DNA from: Aquimarina muelleri DSM 19832
GTDB lineage: Bacteria > Bacteroidota > Bacteroidia > Flavobacteriales > Flavobacteriaceae
Length of the DNA stretch: 64,000 nucleotides
Assembly (NCBI RefSeq): GCF_000430665.1
Contig: NZ_AUML01000015.1
Span: forward strand, 62,001 to 126,000
Direction: 5' to 3'
Below are positions 1-8,029 of this stretch, in pieces. Under the pieces are notes generated by a model. That model had not been told where the DNA came from and searched no databases. It saw only the letters and a list, made by a program, of their open reading frames with translations. A program made the position numbers and the translations under genes. How positions within the stretch are numbered: the stretch's first letter is position 1; every line of letters begins with the position of its first letter.

Positions 1-1
1 A

Positions 2-2806
2 GCAGATCAACATGGTAACATGGTACATCTTTTTGAGCGAGATTGCTCTGTGCAACGACGATACCAAAAAGTAATTGAGTATGCTCCTTCTTTTGGAGTT
101 TCTGAACAAATAAAACAAAATCTATATACGTATGCTATTAATATTTGTAAGGCGGTAGGATATAATAATATAGGAACCGTAGAGTTCTTGGTAGATGATG
201 ATGGTAGCATTTACTTTATAGAAGTAAACCCACGAGTTCAGGTAGAACATACAGTAACCGAAATAGTTACTGGTATAGACCTTATTAAAGCACAGATATT
301 TATTGCAGGAGGCTATAAATTATCAGATCAGCAAATAAAAATAGAAAGCCAGGAGAGTGTAAAAACCACTGGATTTGCTTTACAATGTAGAATAACTACC
401 GAAGATCCAGAAAATGATTTTAAACCCGATTATGGAACCATTACTACGTATCGTAGTGCATCTGGATTTGGGATTAGATTAGATGCAGGAAGCGTATATC
501 AAGGAGTAACTATTTCTCCCTTTTTCGATTCTATGTTGGTAAAAGTTTCTGCAAATAGTAGAACCTTAGATGGGGCATGCCGAAAGATGTTAAGAGCGCT
601 TTCAGAATTTAGAATACGTGGGGTAAAAACCAATATGCCATTTTTAGATAATATCCTGCGACATGAAACTTTCAAAAAAGGAGAAGTAACCGTTAATTTT
701 ATTAGAGATACAAAAGAGCTTTTTATTATAAAAGAACCGCGTAATCGTGCTACTAAATTAGCAAACTTTTTGGGAGATGTAATTGTAAACGGTAATTCGG
801 ATGCTAAAAAGATAGATCCTAACAAAATTTTTGTTACCCCAACGATACCAAAGTTTGATGTAACAGCAGACTATGCCAAGGGGACAAAAAATTTACTTAC
901 AGAGCTTGGACCAGAGAAATTTGCAGAATGGTTAAAAAATGAAAAGAAAATTCATTTTACAGATACCACTATGCGGGATGCACATCAAAGTTTATTGGCA
1001 ACCCGAATGCGAACGTATGATATGCTTAAAGTAGCAGAAGGATTTGCAAAAAATCATCCCGAGATTTTTAGTATGGAAGTATGGGGAGGAGCTACTTTTG
1101 ATGTTTGTTTACGTTTTTTAAAAGAAAATCCGTGGGAGCGACTTCGCTCCTTGCGAGAAGCTATGCCAAATCTTTTATTGCAAATGCTAATTCGTGGATC
1201 TAATGGGGTAGGGTATACCGCATACCCAGATAATTTAATCGGAAAATTTGTAGAACAATCCTGGGAGAATGGAGTAGATGTATTCAGAATTTTTGATTCC
1301 TTAAACTGGATGAAATCTATTGCACCTTGTATCGAACATGTACGTACAAGAACCAAAGGACTAGCAGAAGGTTCCTTATGCTATACCGGGGATATTCTGG
1401 ATCCAAAACGAACAAAATATACTTTAGCATACTACATACAACTGGCAAAAGATATTGAAAATGCAGGAGCACATATTTTAGGAATCAAAGATATGGCAGG
1501 ATTATTAAAACCATATGCCGCTTACGAACTAGTTTCTGCATTAAAAACAGAAATTAATATCCCAATACATTTACATACACACGATACCTCCTCGGTACAG
1601 TCTGCTACCTATATTAAAGCTATTGAAGCAGGAGTAGATGTAGTAGATGTAGCTCTTGGTGGATTATCGGGATTAACATCCCAACCTAACTTTAATTCGG
1701 TTGTAGAAATGATGCGATTTCACGAACGTGAAAACACAATGAACATACCAAAATTAAATGAATATTCTAATTATTGGGAACAGGTAAGAGAGTATTATTA
1801 TGTTTTTGAATCTGGATTAAAAGCAGGAACAGGGCAGGTCTATCAACACGAAATCCCAGGAGGACAATATTCTAACTTAAAACCACAAGCAGAAGCATTA
1901 GGGCTAGCAGATCGTTTTCATGAAATTACCAAAATGTATGGCGAAGTCAATACATTATTTGGAGATATAGTTAAAGTAACACCAAGCTCTAAAGTAGTTG
2001 GGGATATGGCACAATATTTAGTAAGTAATAATCTAACTATAGAAGATGTTAAAGAACGAGGCGATACGATCTCTTACCCTCAATCGGTAGTTAATCTATT
2101 TAAAGGAGAGTTAGGGCAGCCTGTAGGGGAGTTTCCAAAAGATCTTCAAAAATCAATACTAAAAGGTCAAAAACCATTTACTAACAGACCAAATGCGCAC
2201 TTAGAACCAGTAAATTTTGAAACCGAGTTTAAGGAGTTTGTTAAAGTATTTAAAAAAGGAATGGGACGAGATCTCGATATTACCGATTTCCTTTCTTATA
2301 AACTATATCCAGAAGTATTTACAGGAGCATATAACCATCACCTAAAATATGGTAACGTAGTAAATATCCCTACAAAAAACTTTTTCTATGGTATGGTGCC
2401 AGGAGAAGAAATAATTATTGAAATAGATAAAGGAAAAGTACTATTAATAGAACTTATATCTGTAGGAGAGCCTAATGAAGATGGTATGGTAACTGTATTT
2501 TTTAAAGTAAATGGGCAGACCAGAAACGTAGAGATAAAAGACAACTCTATCAAAGTAGATAAAGTAATACATGTAAAAGCAGATAAAGCAGATGCAAAAC
2601 AAATAGGAGCACCATTACAAGGATCATTATCCTCTGTATTGGTTAAAAATGGGCAAGAAGTAAAAAAGAATGATCCGCTATTTATAATTGAAGCTATGAA
2701 AATGGAAACGACTATCACAGCTAACGAAAACGGAATAGTGAAGAAAATTGTTCTTAAATCTGGCACTATGGTAAATGCAGATGATCTGATACTTATACTT
2801 AAGTAA
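2..2806 (+). CDS. pyc: Pyruvate carboxylase, 5'-truncated by window edge
   Basis: Biotin-dependent carboxylation of pyruvate to oxaloacetate (anaplerosis), cytoplasmic. The reading frame is open to the window edge, so the first ATG at 20 is internal and roughly 200 N-terminal residues (start of the biotin carboxylase domain) lie outside. Visible in order: the second half of biotin carboxylase with HLFERDCS and EVNPRVQVEHTVTE; the carboxyltransferase domain opening with DTTMRDAHQSL near 960-990; the conserved PYC/OADA region; and a C-terminal biotinyl domain with EAMKME, whose biotin-accepting lysine codon is at 2699. All three activities are on one chain, as in single-chain pyruvate carboxylases and unlike split acetyl-/propionyl-CoA carboxylases. 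It ends just before a hairpin shared with the convergent gene. Identification is secure; only the 5' end is missing. Confidence 0.97.
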   Translation, partial: ADQHGNMVHLFERDCSVQRRYQKVIEYAPSFGVSEQIKQNLYTYAINICKAVGYNNIGTVEFLVDDDGSIYFIEVNPRVQVEHTVTEIVTGIDLIKAQIFIAGGYKLSDQQIKIESQESVKTTGFALQCRITTEDPENDFKPDYGTITTYRSASGFGIRLDAGSVYQGVTISPFFDSMLVKVSANSRTLDGACRKMLRALSEFRIRGVKTNMPFLDNILRHETFKKGEVTVNFIRDTKELFIIKEPRNRATKLANFLGDVIVNGNSDAKKIDPNKIFVTPTIPKFDVTADYAKGTKNLLTELGPEKFAEWLKNEKKIHFTDTTMRDAHQSLLATRMRTYDMLKVAEGFAKNHPEIFSMEVWGGATFDVCLRFLKENPWERLRSLREAMPNLLLQMLIRGSNGVGYTAYPDNLIGKFVEQSWENGVDVFRIFDSLNWMKSIAPCIEHVRTRTKGLAEGSLCYTGDILDPKRTKYTLAYYIQLAKDIENAGAHILGIKDMAGLLKPYAAYELVSALKTEINIPIHLHTHDTSSVQSATYIKAIEAGVDVVDVALGGLSGLTSQPNFNSVVEMMRFHERENTMNIPKLNEYSNYWEQVREYYYVFESGLKAGTGQVYQHEIPGGQYSNLKPQAEALGLADRFHEITKMYGEVNTLFGDIVKVTPSSKVVGDMAQYLVSNNLTIEDVKERGDTISYPQSVVNLFKGELGQPVGEFPKDLQKSILKGQKPFTNRPNAHLEPVNFETEFKEFVKVFKKGMGRDLDITDFLSYKLYPEVFTGAYNHHLKYGNVVNIPTKNFFYGMVPGEEIIIEIDKGKVLLIELISVGEPNEDGMVTVFFKVNGQTRNVEIKDNSIKVDKVIHVKADKADAKQIGAPLQGSLSSVLVKNGQEVKKNDPLFIIEAMKMETTITANENGIVKKIVLKSGTMVNADDLILILK

Positions 2807-2825
2807 GGAAAAATTCTTTTTTAGG

Positions 2826-2861
2826 ATATCCCATGAGTTATGAAAATTACTCATGGGATAT
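2826..2861. terminator. Hairpin between convergent genes
   Basis: A perfect 13-bp inverted repeat (arms 2826-2838 and 2849-2861, ATCCCATGAGT core) with a 10-nt loop lies between the end of pyc and the end of the convergent metallopeptidase gene. T-rich sequence flanks it on the upstream side (2815-2822), which would give a U-tract on the minus strand; it probably serves both genes. Confidence 0.7.
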
Positions 2862-2893
2862 ATTAATACCTAAAGATATTTTATGATTTAAAA

Positions 2894-3565
2894 CTACCTT
2901 GGATCGATAGGAAACAACGTTTCACTTATAGTATTAGCCTCTGTTGGTGATATTCCTCCCCAGTTTTCATGAACTTCTGTAAAATTAGGGGCCATAAAAC
3001 CTATAGGATCAAAATGAGTAAGTCCTAAGTTATGCCCTAATTCATGTGTCATTATGTAATATCTAAGATTAGGGGTTAAAGCAAGGTTTTGGTTGTCGTC
3101 GTAGTTGAGGTTTATAGTTACAAATTTTCCAACTGGCCCATTTGCAACATCAGGAAAATCTGCACCTGCAGGAGAACTGTTAAGCCCAATTTCTGCTTCT
3201 CCAGAAATTACAATATCTGCATCTGCACGAGAAAAAACCCTTCTCATATTTAACAAATTATTAAAGGAACTCCATTCGGTAAGAGCTCTATTTGTAGGAG
3301 TAACCCATTCTTGAGGAACTTGATTATAAAATATCTTTATATCCCTTAAAAAAACTTTACCTGCAAGGCCAACAGGTACTAGACCTTTACTATTAATCTG
3401 GTCGTGGGGTAGATTTAGATATGTATCCCTAGTTTGCTTAGAAATGATTTCTTGTTGGTCAAAAATTTCTAGCCCTTCTTTTTCGCAAGAGGTAAACAAT
3501 GTAATGGTTGATAATGCAGTAAGCATTAGTAATCTAGAAGCATTTTTTAAAAATGTCTTTTTCAT
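2894..3565 (-). CDS. Lipoprotein zinc metallopeptidase (HExxHxxGxxH)
   Basis: Predicted secreted zinc endopeptidase of the metzincin type. Residues 1-27 form a lipoprotein signal ending in LFTSC (lipidated Cys27), so the mature protein is membrane-anchored. The extended zinc site HELGHNLGLTH is at residues 174-184 (two His plus third His, catalytic Glu175), followed by GFMAPN, which supplies the Met-turn methionine expected of metzincins. At 223 residues it is close to the small Bacteroidota proteins annotated as dual-action HEIGH metallo-peptidase or M57-like. The region before the active site has no recognised partner domain. The substrate is unknown. It is a single gene, convergent with pyc, with a long AT-rich upstream region. 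Confidence 0.85.
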   Translation of the reverse strand: MKKTFLKNASRLLMLTALSTITLFTSCEKEGLEIFDQQEIISKQTRDTYLNLPHDQINSKGLVPVGLAGKVFLRDIKIFYNQVPQEWVTPTNRALTEWSSFNNLLNMRRVFSRADADIVISGEAEIGLNSSPAGADFPDVANGPVGKFVTINLNYDDNQNLALTPNLRYYIMTHELGHNLGLTHFDPIGFMAPNFTEVHENWGGISPTEANTISETLFPIDPR

Positions 3566-3961
3566 TTGTGTAAGATTTTAATGAGTTATAATAATTACAA
3601 CTTAAGTTTATCTTTTTTAAGATTAAAATATATACAAATAAGTGATTTGCTCCGGATACAAAATCTTACTTATAATCTATTTTTAAAGAGCTTAAATTGG
3701 CTTTGTTAGAGCAAATAAACTAAAGTTATTTTGTTATAAGCAAATCTATGGTTTCACTATAGTATCTAGTTGATTTTGAAGTTGGATTAACTAATGATTA
3801 ATTAATTATTAACTAAAACATGTTATTTTATAAAATTACTATATGATTACTTTTTTAAGATAAGATAAAAGATTATTTAAGTTATAATATCTTTCTGAAC
3901 TTCTCAAAGAGAAGCGTATAATATTTTAAACAAAACCAATAGTTTTACCTATTTTTGCAAG
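3566..3961. other. Divergent AT-rich intergenic region
   Basis: This 396-bp gap separates the divergent metallopeptidase and TPR genes. It is very AT-rich and holds no ORF, RNA or repeat that I recognise. The only clear signal is the TATTTTTG box at its right end, listed separately. Confidence 0.5.
3950..3957 (+). promoter_or_regulatory. -7 promoter box TATTTTTG
   Basis: Exact match to the Bacteroidota -7 consensus TAnnTTTG, ending only four bases before the ATG at 3962. If the start point falls at its usual few bases downstream, the mRNA would be leaderless or nearly so. No convincing -33 box. Confidence 0.5.
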
Positions 3962-4684
3962 ATGCAATACTTTTTAATTATAGCCTTGCAAGGCTTTTGT
4001 ATCTATCACGCCATTAAGAATAAAAACAATTACTATTGGTTCTTTGTAATTGTGTTCCTGCCTGTGATAGGAAGTGTTATTTATCTTTTTAGTCAGGTAT
4101 TTAATAAAAAAGATCTGGATGAGGTTCAGAAAGAAGTTGTAAATGTTATTAATCCTACCAAAAGGATTAGCGATTTGCAAAAACAATTGGATTTTGCAGA
4201 TACATTTCAAAATAGAACTAATCTAGCAGATGTTTTGTTAGAAACTGGGGATTATGCAAATGCAATAAAAGAATATGAAATAGCAATTAATGAAAACTAC
4301 AATAAAGATGTAGGAGTAGTCAAAAAATTAATAGAAGGTTATTCTAATCTAAAAAACTATGATAAGGTTATATCCTGTGCCGAACATATAATGGTTAAGC
4401 GTGATTTTAAAGGATCTCGTAGTCAATTTTTATATGGTTTGGCATTAGAAGAAAAACAACAATCAGAAAAAGCAGAAGAACAGTTAAGGCAAATTGATCA
4501 GCGATACTCAAATTATAAAGAACGATATGTGCTTACTCAATTTTTGATAGGAAAAGGAAAAATAGAAGATGCTAAGGAAATCTTATCCGAAATAATAACA
4601 GAATCAGATAATATGTCTAAGCCTAATAAAAATAAATATCACGCAGTGGTAAATGATGTAAAAAAACTAGTAGCATCTATATAA
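3962..4684 (+). CDS. TPR protein with PLDc_N-like membrane anchor
   Basis: 240 residues. The N-terminus has two short membrane segments (about residues 2-15 and 24-44) with the sequence style of the phospholipase-D-nuclease N-terminal (PLDc_N) membrane motif, including FLPVIGSVIYLF. From about residue 65 the chain consists of TPR-like helical hairpins (NRTNLADVLLETGDYANAIKEYE and following repeats), ending near residue 235. The helical part is probably cytoplasmic and acts as a protein-interaction scaffold; partner unknown. Proteins of this build are common in Flavobacteria. The ATG sits directly behind a consensus -7 box, which supports this start. It stands alone and is followed by a hairpin. 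Confidence 0.75.
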   Translation: MQYFLIIALQGFCIYHAIKNKNNYYWFFVIVFLPVIGSVIYLFSQVFNKKDLDEVQKEVVNVINPTKRISDLQKQLDFADTFQNRTNLADVLLETGDYANAIKEYEIAINENYNKDVGVVKKLIEGYSNLKNYDKVISCAEHIMVKRDFKGSRSQFLYGLALEEKQQSEKAEEQLRQIDQRYSNYKERYVLTQFLIGKGKIEDAKEILSEIITESDNMSKPNKNKYHAVVNDVKKLVASI

Positions 4685-4727
4685 TATAGGTTTAGTGATC
4701 TAAAAAGATACTAAAACAATACACATC

Positions 4728-4764
4728 AAACGCTTCAAAAATCTTAAGGATCTTTGAGGCGTTT
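4728..4764 (+). terminator. Rho-independent terminator after TPR gene
   Basis: Imperfect 16-bp stem (AAACGCTTCAAAAATC against GATCTTTGAGGCGTTT, with one mismatch and one wobble) with a 5-nt loop, followed by the T-rich run GTTTGTTTGTTTA. Placed 44 bp after the TPR gene stop. Confidence 0.75.
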
Positions 4765-4944
4765 GTTTGTTTAATGCACAATTATCTTAAGTTATATAAA
4801 GAAGTCTAAAAAAAATACTCTCGATAGCTCTGCCTAGTTTTCTCGAAGTATGGAAAAACAAAATAAATGACACATTTCATAGAGCACTTCCCTTCTGGAA
4901 TATAAAATAGTAGTGTTTAGACACTGCTATTACTAGTCCCGGCA

Positions 4945-5100
4945 AGCAGGAAAGGGTTTAGCACCGCCGGGAGAGGTAATCCAAGTGCCGGGAGAGGGTT
5001 TAGTACCGCCGGGAGAGGTAATCTAAGTGCCAGGAGAGGGTGTAGTACCGCCGGGAGAGGTAATCCAAGTGCTGGGAAAGGGTTTAGCATCGCTGGGAGA
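4945..5100. repeat. GC-rich 21/42-bp alternating tandem repeat
   Basis: Two related 21-bp half-units alternate. Type A (GCCGGGAGAGGGTTTAGTACC-like) is at 4945, 4987, 5029 and 5071; type B (GCCGGGAGAGGTAATCCAAGT-like) is at 4966, 5008 and 5050, plus a decayed fourth copy from 5092. They share the first 11 bases. The consensus half-units are about 60% GC in a strongly AT-rich background. Copies at both ends are more degenerate than those in the middle, typical of an expanding tandem array. The period is a multiple of three, and one plus-strand frame is open from 4921 to 5124, but it has no ATG. No matching copies seen elsewhere in the window. Confidence 0.9.
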
Positions 5101-5253
5101 TATTTTGTAGCACTTGTAAGATAAAATAAGGTACCCTATCTAACTAATTATTAAAAACTATTCACTGTCACTCACATACTAGGCAGTAAAGCTCTTTGTA
5201 GTTTAGAAAATCTTTCTATTTTTACAAGATAGTAACATTTTTTTCAAGAAAAT

Positions 5254-6762
5254 TTGAGAATCAGGCCTATTCAAATATCATTATTTATTCTGTTTATACT
5301 AGGAGCATTGTTTGGACTTATGTTTCTAAGTAAAAAAGGACAAGTCGAAAAAGCACAAACGCAAGACGATGGATTCTCCTATGAAGGAGTTTCTGTAAAA
5401 TACCCGACCTACACTACTTTTTTAGGATTAGATAAAGACACTGTTTTGACTAGAAAAGATATTTTAGAAGTAGCTAATATCGTAACCCCACTAGAAGTAG
5501 AAACAGAAGAGGAAGAAAATACTACAGTGTTATCCAAAGAAATAAAACAGCTGCCAGATTTTTCTAAAATAGATACTACTAGAATCGTTAGAATTAGATA
5601 CCCGGATAGTAACCCTGGTTTTGCAAAGAAATTAAAAAACAAGCTCTCTTCCAGATCTTGTAGAATTATACATTATGGAGACTCCCAAATAGAAGGAGAT
5701 AGGATTACTGCGTATTTACGAAACCGATTACAACACATGTATGGAGGCAGTGGTCCTGGTTTTATTCCTGTATTACCAGTGTATTCACAAATAAGTGCAA
5801 TAGTAGAACCAAGTAGTAATTGGCAACGATTTGCTTTTTTTGATCCAACTCAAAAAAAGTTTTCGCATAAAAAATATGGGGCATATTTGTCTGTTTCTCG
5901 TTTTACAGAACATCTCGAAAAGCTTCCGGATAGTACCAAGATAGATTCTATGCCAATAGTTAAAGCTTCTATTAAAATTGGGAAATCTAAAAAAACATAT
6001 GCAAAATTTAGACGATTTACAAATATAGGTTTGCATTACGGTAATTCTAATTTTCCTATAAAGATATCGGTCTATAATGATGGAGCTTTACTTCAACAAG
6101 ATAATTTAATTGCAGACGGTAAATATCATGAGTATAAAATTAGAACAAATACCACACCCGCTAATCTAAAAATAGAGGTAGAAGGTAAAGTAAGTGCAGA
6201 TTTTTATGGAGTAACATTAGATGGGGGATCTGGAGTACAAATAGATAATGTAGCAATGCGAGGAGCTTCAGGAACTATTTTTACCAGATCCAATACCGCT
6301 ACCTATAGTAAAATGATAAGGCAATTGAATCCGGAGATTGTTATTATGCAATACGGAGGTAATACCATGCCATATTTAAAAGACTCTACAGGTGTAGAAA
6401 ACTATGCAAAACATGTAATATATCAAGCAAATTGGATCAAAAGACAAACAAAAAATGCCAATATTATATTTATTGGACCTACCGACATGTGTTTGCCTGT
6501 AAATGGTAAGATGGAAACCTATCCATTATTACCATACCTTAACGATAAATTAATGGAAACCTGTTTAAAGAACGATATTGCTTATTGGAGCATGTATGCT
6601 GCTATGGGAGGAAAAGGATCCATGAAACTCTGGGTAGACGAAAAACTGACCGCCAAAGATTATATGCATTTTACCTGGAAAGGAACCAAAATAATATCTG
6701 AACTATTTTTTACAGCCCTATATCTGGACCTCAAAGAACCTAAAAATAATGACAATACCTAA
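5254..6762 (+). CDS. Membrane-anchored SGNH/GDSL hydrolase-like protein
   Basis: 502 residues starting at TTG (an in-frame stop lies at 5233-5235 and the next ATG would cut into the membrane helix). A single N-terminal membrane helix (about 7-25) leads to an extracytoplasmic domain. SGNH block I is YGDSQIEGD (nucleophile Ser144), block III appears as QYGGN, and block V is DYMHF (Asp469, His472), so the Ser-His-Asp set looks intact. An inserted beta-rich segment at about 220-330 lies between blocks I and III. It overlaps the next SGNH gene by 14 bp, which in turn overlaps an MBOAT acyltransferase gene. This arrangement is known from extracellular polysaccharide O-acetylation systems (AlgI with AlgJ/AlgX, PatA/PatB), so the inferred role is moving or removing acyl groups on an exported polymer. 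The substrate is not shown by the sequence. Confidence 0.8.
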   Translation: MRIRPIQISLFILFILGALFGLMFLSKKGQVEKAQTQDDGFSYEGVSVKYPTYTTFLGLDKDTVLTRKDILEVANIVTPLEVETEEEENTTVLSKEIKQLPDFSKIDTTRIVRIRYPDSNPGFAKKLKNKLSSRSCRIIHYGDSQIEGDRITAYLRNRLQHMYGGSGPGFIPVLPVYSQISAIVEPSSNWQRFAFFDPTQKKFSHKKYGAYLSVSRFTEHLEKLPDSTKIDSMPIVKASIKIGKSKKTYAKFRRFTNIGLHYGNSNFPIKISVYNDGALLQQDNLIADGKYHEYKIRTNTTPANLKIEVEGKVSADFYGVTLDGGSGVQIDNVAMRGASGTIFTRSNTATYSKMIRQLNPEIVIMQYGGNTMPYLKDSTGVENYAKHVIYQANWIKRQTKNANIIFIGPTDMCLPVNGKMETYPLLPYLNDKLMETCLKNDIAYWSMYAAMGGKGSMKLWVDEKLTAKDYMHFTWKGTKIISELFFTALYLDLKEPKNNDNT

Positions 6763-8029
6763 AAAAATATCTTTTTGTTTATGGCTTTTTGCATTGCCTA
6801 TAGTAGCACAAACCTATGTTTTGGATACTATACAAAATAAATACTCTTTTGTAAACTGGGAAGCTAATACTATAAAAATGGCAGAAAGTTCTCCAGCATT
6901 TAAATCTCTTTTTCGTAAGCTAGATACTATTGCAAAAGGAGGAAAAGAAAAACTACATATTTTTCATATAGGAGGATCCCATATCCAAGCAGATATTTAT
7001 TCTAACCGACTTAGATCCTACCTTCAAACAATGAGCCCAACAACCAAAGGGCAGCGAGGATTTATATATCCATATAGTATGGCAAAAACGAATAACCCTG
7101 GTAATTATAAAATAAAGTATGATGGAAAATGGTCTGGATATCGATGTTCTGTTAGAAAAGATAGTGTAGCTTGGGGATTATCAGGGGTGACAGCCGTTCT
7201 TAAAGATACTGTCTCTAACATAAAAATAATCGCTAATGGTAATAACTATCATGATAATATGTACGATTTTAATAAAATCAGAATTTTTTATGATAACTGG
7301 AGCGACGATTATGAAATTTCATTTAAACAAGACTCCCTAGTCTCTAAAATAACAGAAAATAAGCAAGCACATTTTGTAGAGTATGCTCTTAATACTACTG
7401 TAGAAGAAATAGAATTTTGTGTTCGTAAAGTAAAAGATACTGTAAATGCAGAGTTTTTGATGATGGGAGTAGAGTTAATGAATGATAATACAGGAATCGA
7501 ATATACCTCTATAGGCGTTAATGGAGGGAGTTTTTCTTATTACGAACGATGCCGATATTTTAAAGAGCAATTGCTACTTTATAAACCAGATTTGTTTATT
7601 ATATCGATAGGAACAAATGATGCATATCACCCGGATTTTGATCCCAAAGCATATAAAAAATATTATACGGATTTCATAAAATTAATTCAACAAGCAAACC
7701 CTGATTGTGCAGTATTATTAACCGTACCAAACGACTCTTATTATAAAAGGAAATTTCCGAACCCCAGAACTCGAATTGCCAGAGAGGTTATTTATGAAGT
7801 TGCCAAAGAACAAAAAATGGCAGTTTGGGATTTTTATGAGATAATGGGAGGGTTTAACTCCTCACAAAGCTGGTATACTAATAAATTAATGCCTCGGGAT
7901 CGTATACATTTTACGGTTAAAGGATATAGAATAAAGGCAGATTTATTATTACAAGCACTGGCAAACTCTTGGGAAAACGAACTACAATTAGAGTCCAACT
8001 CTATTTTGAATCAGATTATTAATGAATAG
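6749..8029 (+). CDS. Exported SGNH-fold protein, altered block I
   Basis: 426 residues with a signal peptide cleaved near PIVAQ-TY (about residue 21). Block I reads HIGGSHIQAD, so the usual GDS is GGS, with Ser77 kept and the Asp lost. Block III is SIGTND and block V is DRIHF (Asp384, His387), so the catalytic Ser, Asn, Asp and His are all present. It is a divergent paralogue of the preceding gene and is joined to it and to the MBOAT gene by ATG/stop overlaps, implying translational coupling. By analogy with AlgJ/AlgX-type partners, it likely takes acyl groups delivered across the membrane and transfers them to a glycan in the periplasm or at the cell surface. Whether it is a transferase or an esterase cannot be read from the sequence. 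Confidence 0.8.
   Translation: MTIPKKISFCLWLFALPIVAQTYVLDTIQNKYSFVNWEANTIKMAESSPAFKSLFRKLDTIAKGGKEKLHIFHIGGSHIQADIYSNRLRSYLQTMSPTTKGQRGFIYPYSMAKTNNPGNYKIKYDGKWSGYRCSVRKDSVAWGLSGVTAVLKDTVSNIKIIANGNNYHDNMYDFNKIRIFYDNWSDDYEISFKQDSLVSKITENKQAHFVEYALNTTVEEIEFCVRKVKDTVNAEFLMMGVELMNDNTGIEYTSIGVNGGSFSYYERCRYFKEQLLLYKPDLFIISIGTNDAYHPDFDPKAYKKYYTDFIKLIQQANPDCAVLLTVPNDSYYKRKFPNPRTRIAREVIYEVAKEQKMAVWDFYEIMGGFNSSQSWYTNKLMPRDRIHFTVKGYRIKADLLLQALANSWENELQLESNSILNQIINE

Larger units (their letters stand above)
4685..5253. other. Intergenic region with terminator and tandem repeat
   Basis: This 569-bp gap holds the hairpin at 4728-4764 and the GC-rich tandem repeat at 4945-5100, both listed separately. The rest is AT-rich with no supported gene. 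A TATTTTTA box near 5218-5225 (7 of 8 to TAnnTTTG) could be the promoter of the SGNH-MBOAT operon. Confidence 0.5.

Noticed and set aside
2386..2766. 126-codon minus-strand ORF opposite the biotinyl domain of pyc.
   Set aside because: Antisense shadow of conserved coding sequence without supporting features.
4945..5100. CRISPR array.
   Set aside because: Units directly abut, with no unique spacers, and no cas genes are present.
4921..5124. Open plus-strand frame across the tandem repeat that would encode a 7-residue repeat peptide (AGRGFST/AGRGNPS type).
   Set aside because: No ATG and no good alternative start, no upstream promoter of its own, and the frame is open simply because the repeat period is divisible by three; the matching minus-strand frame is broken by a stop.
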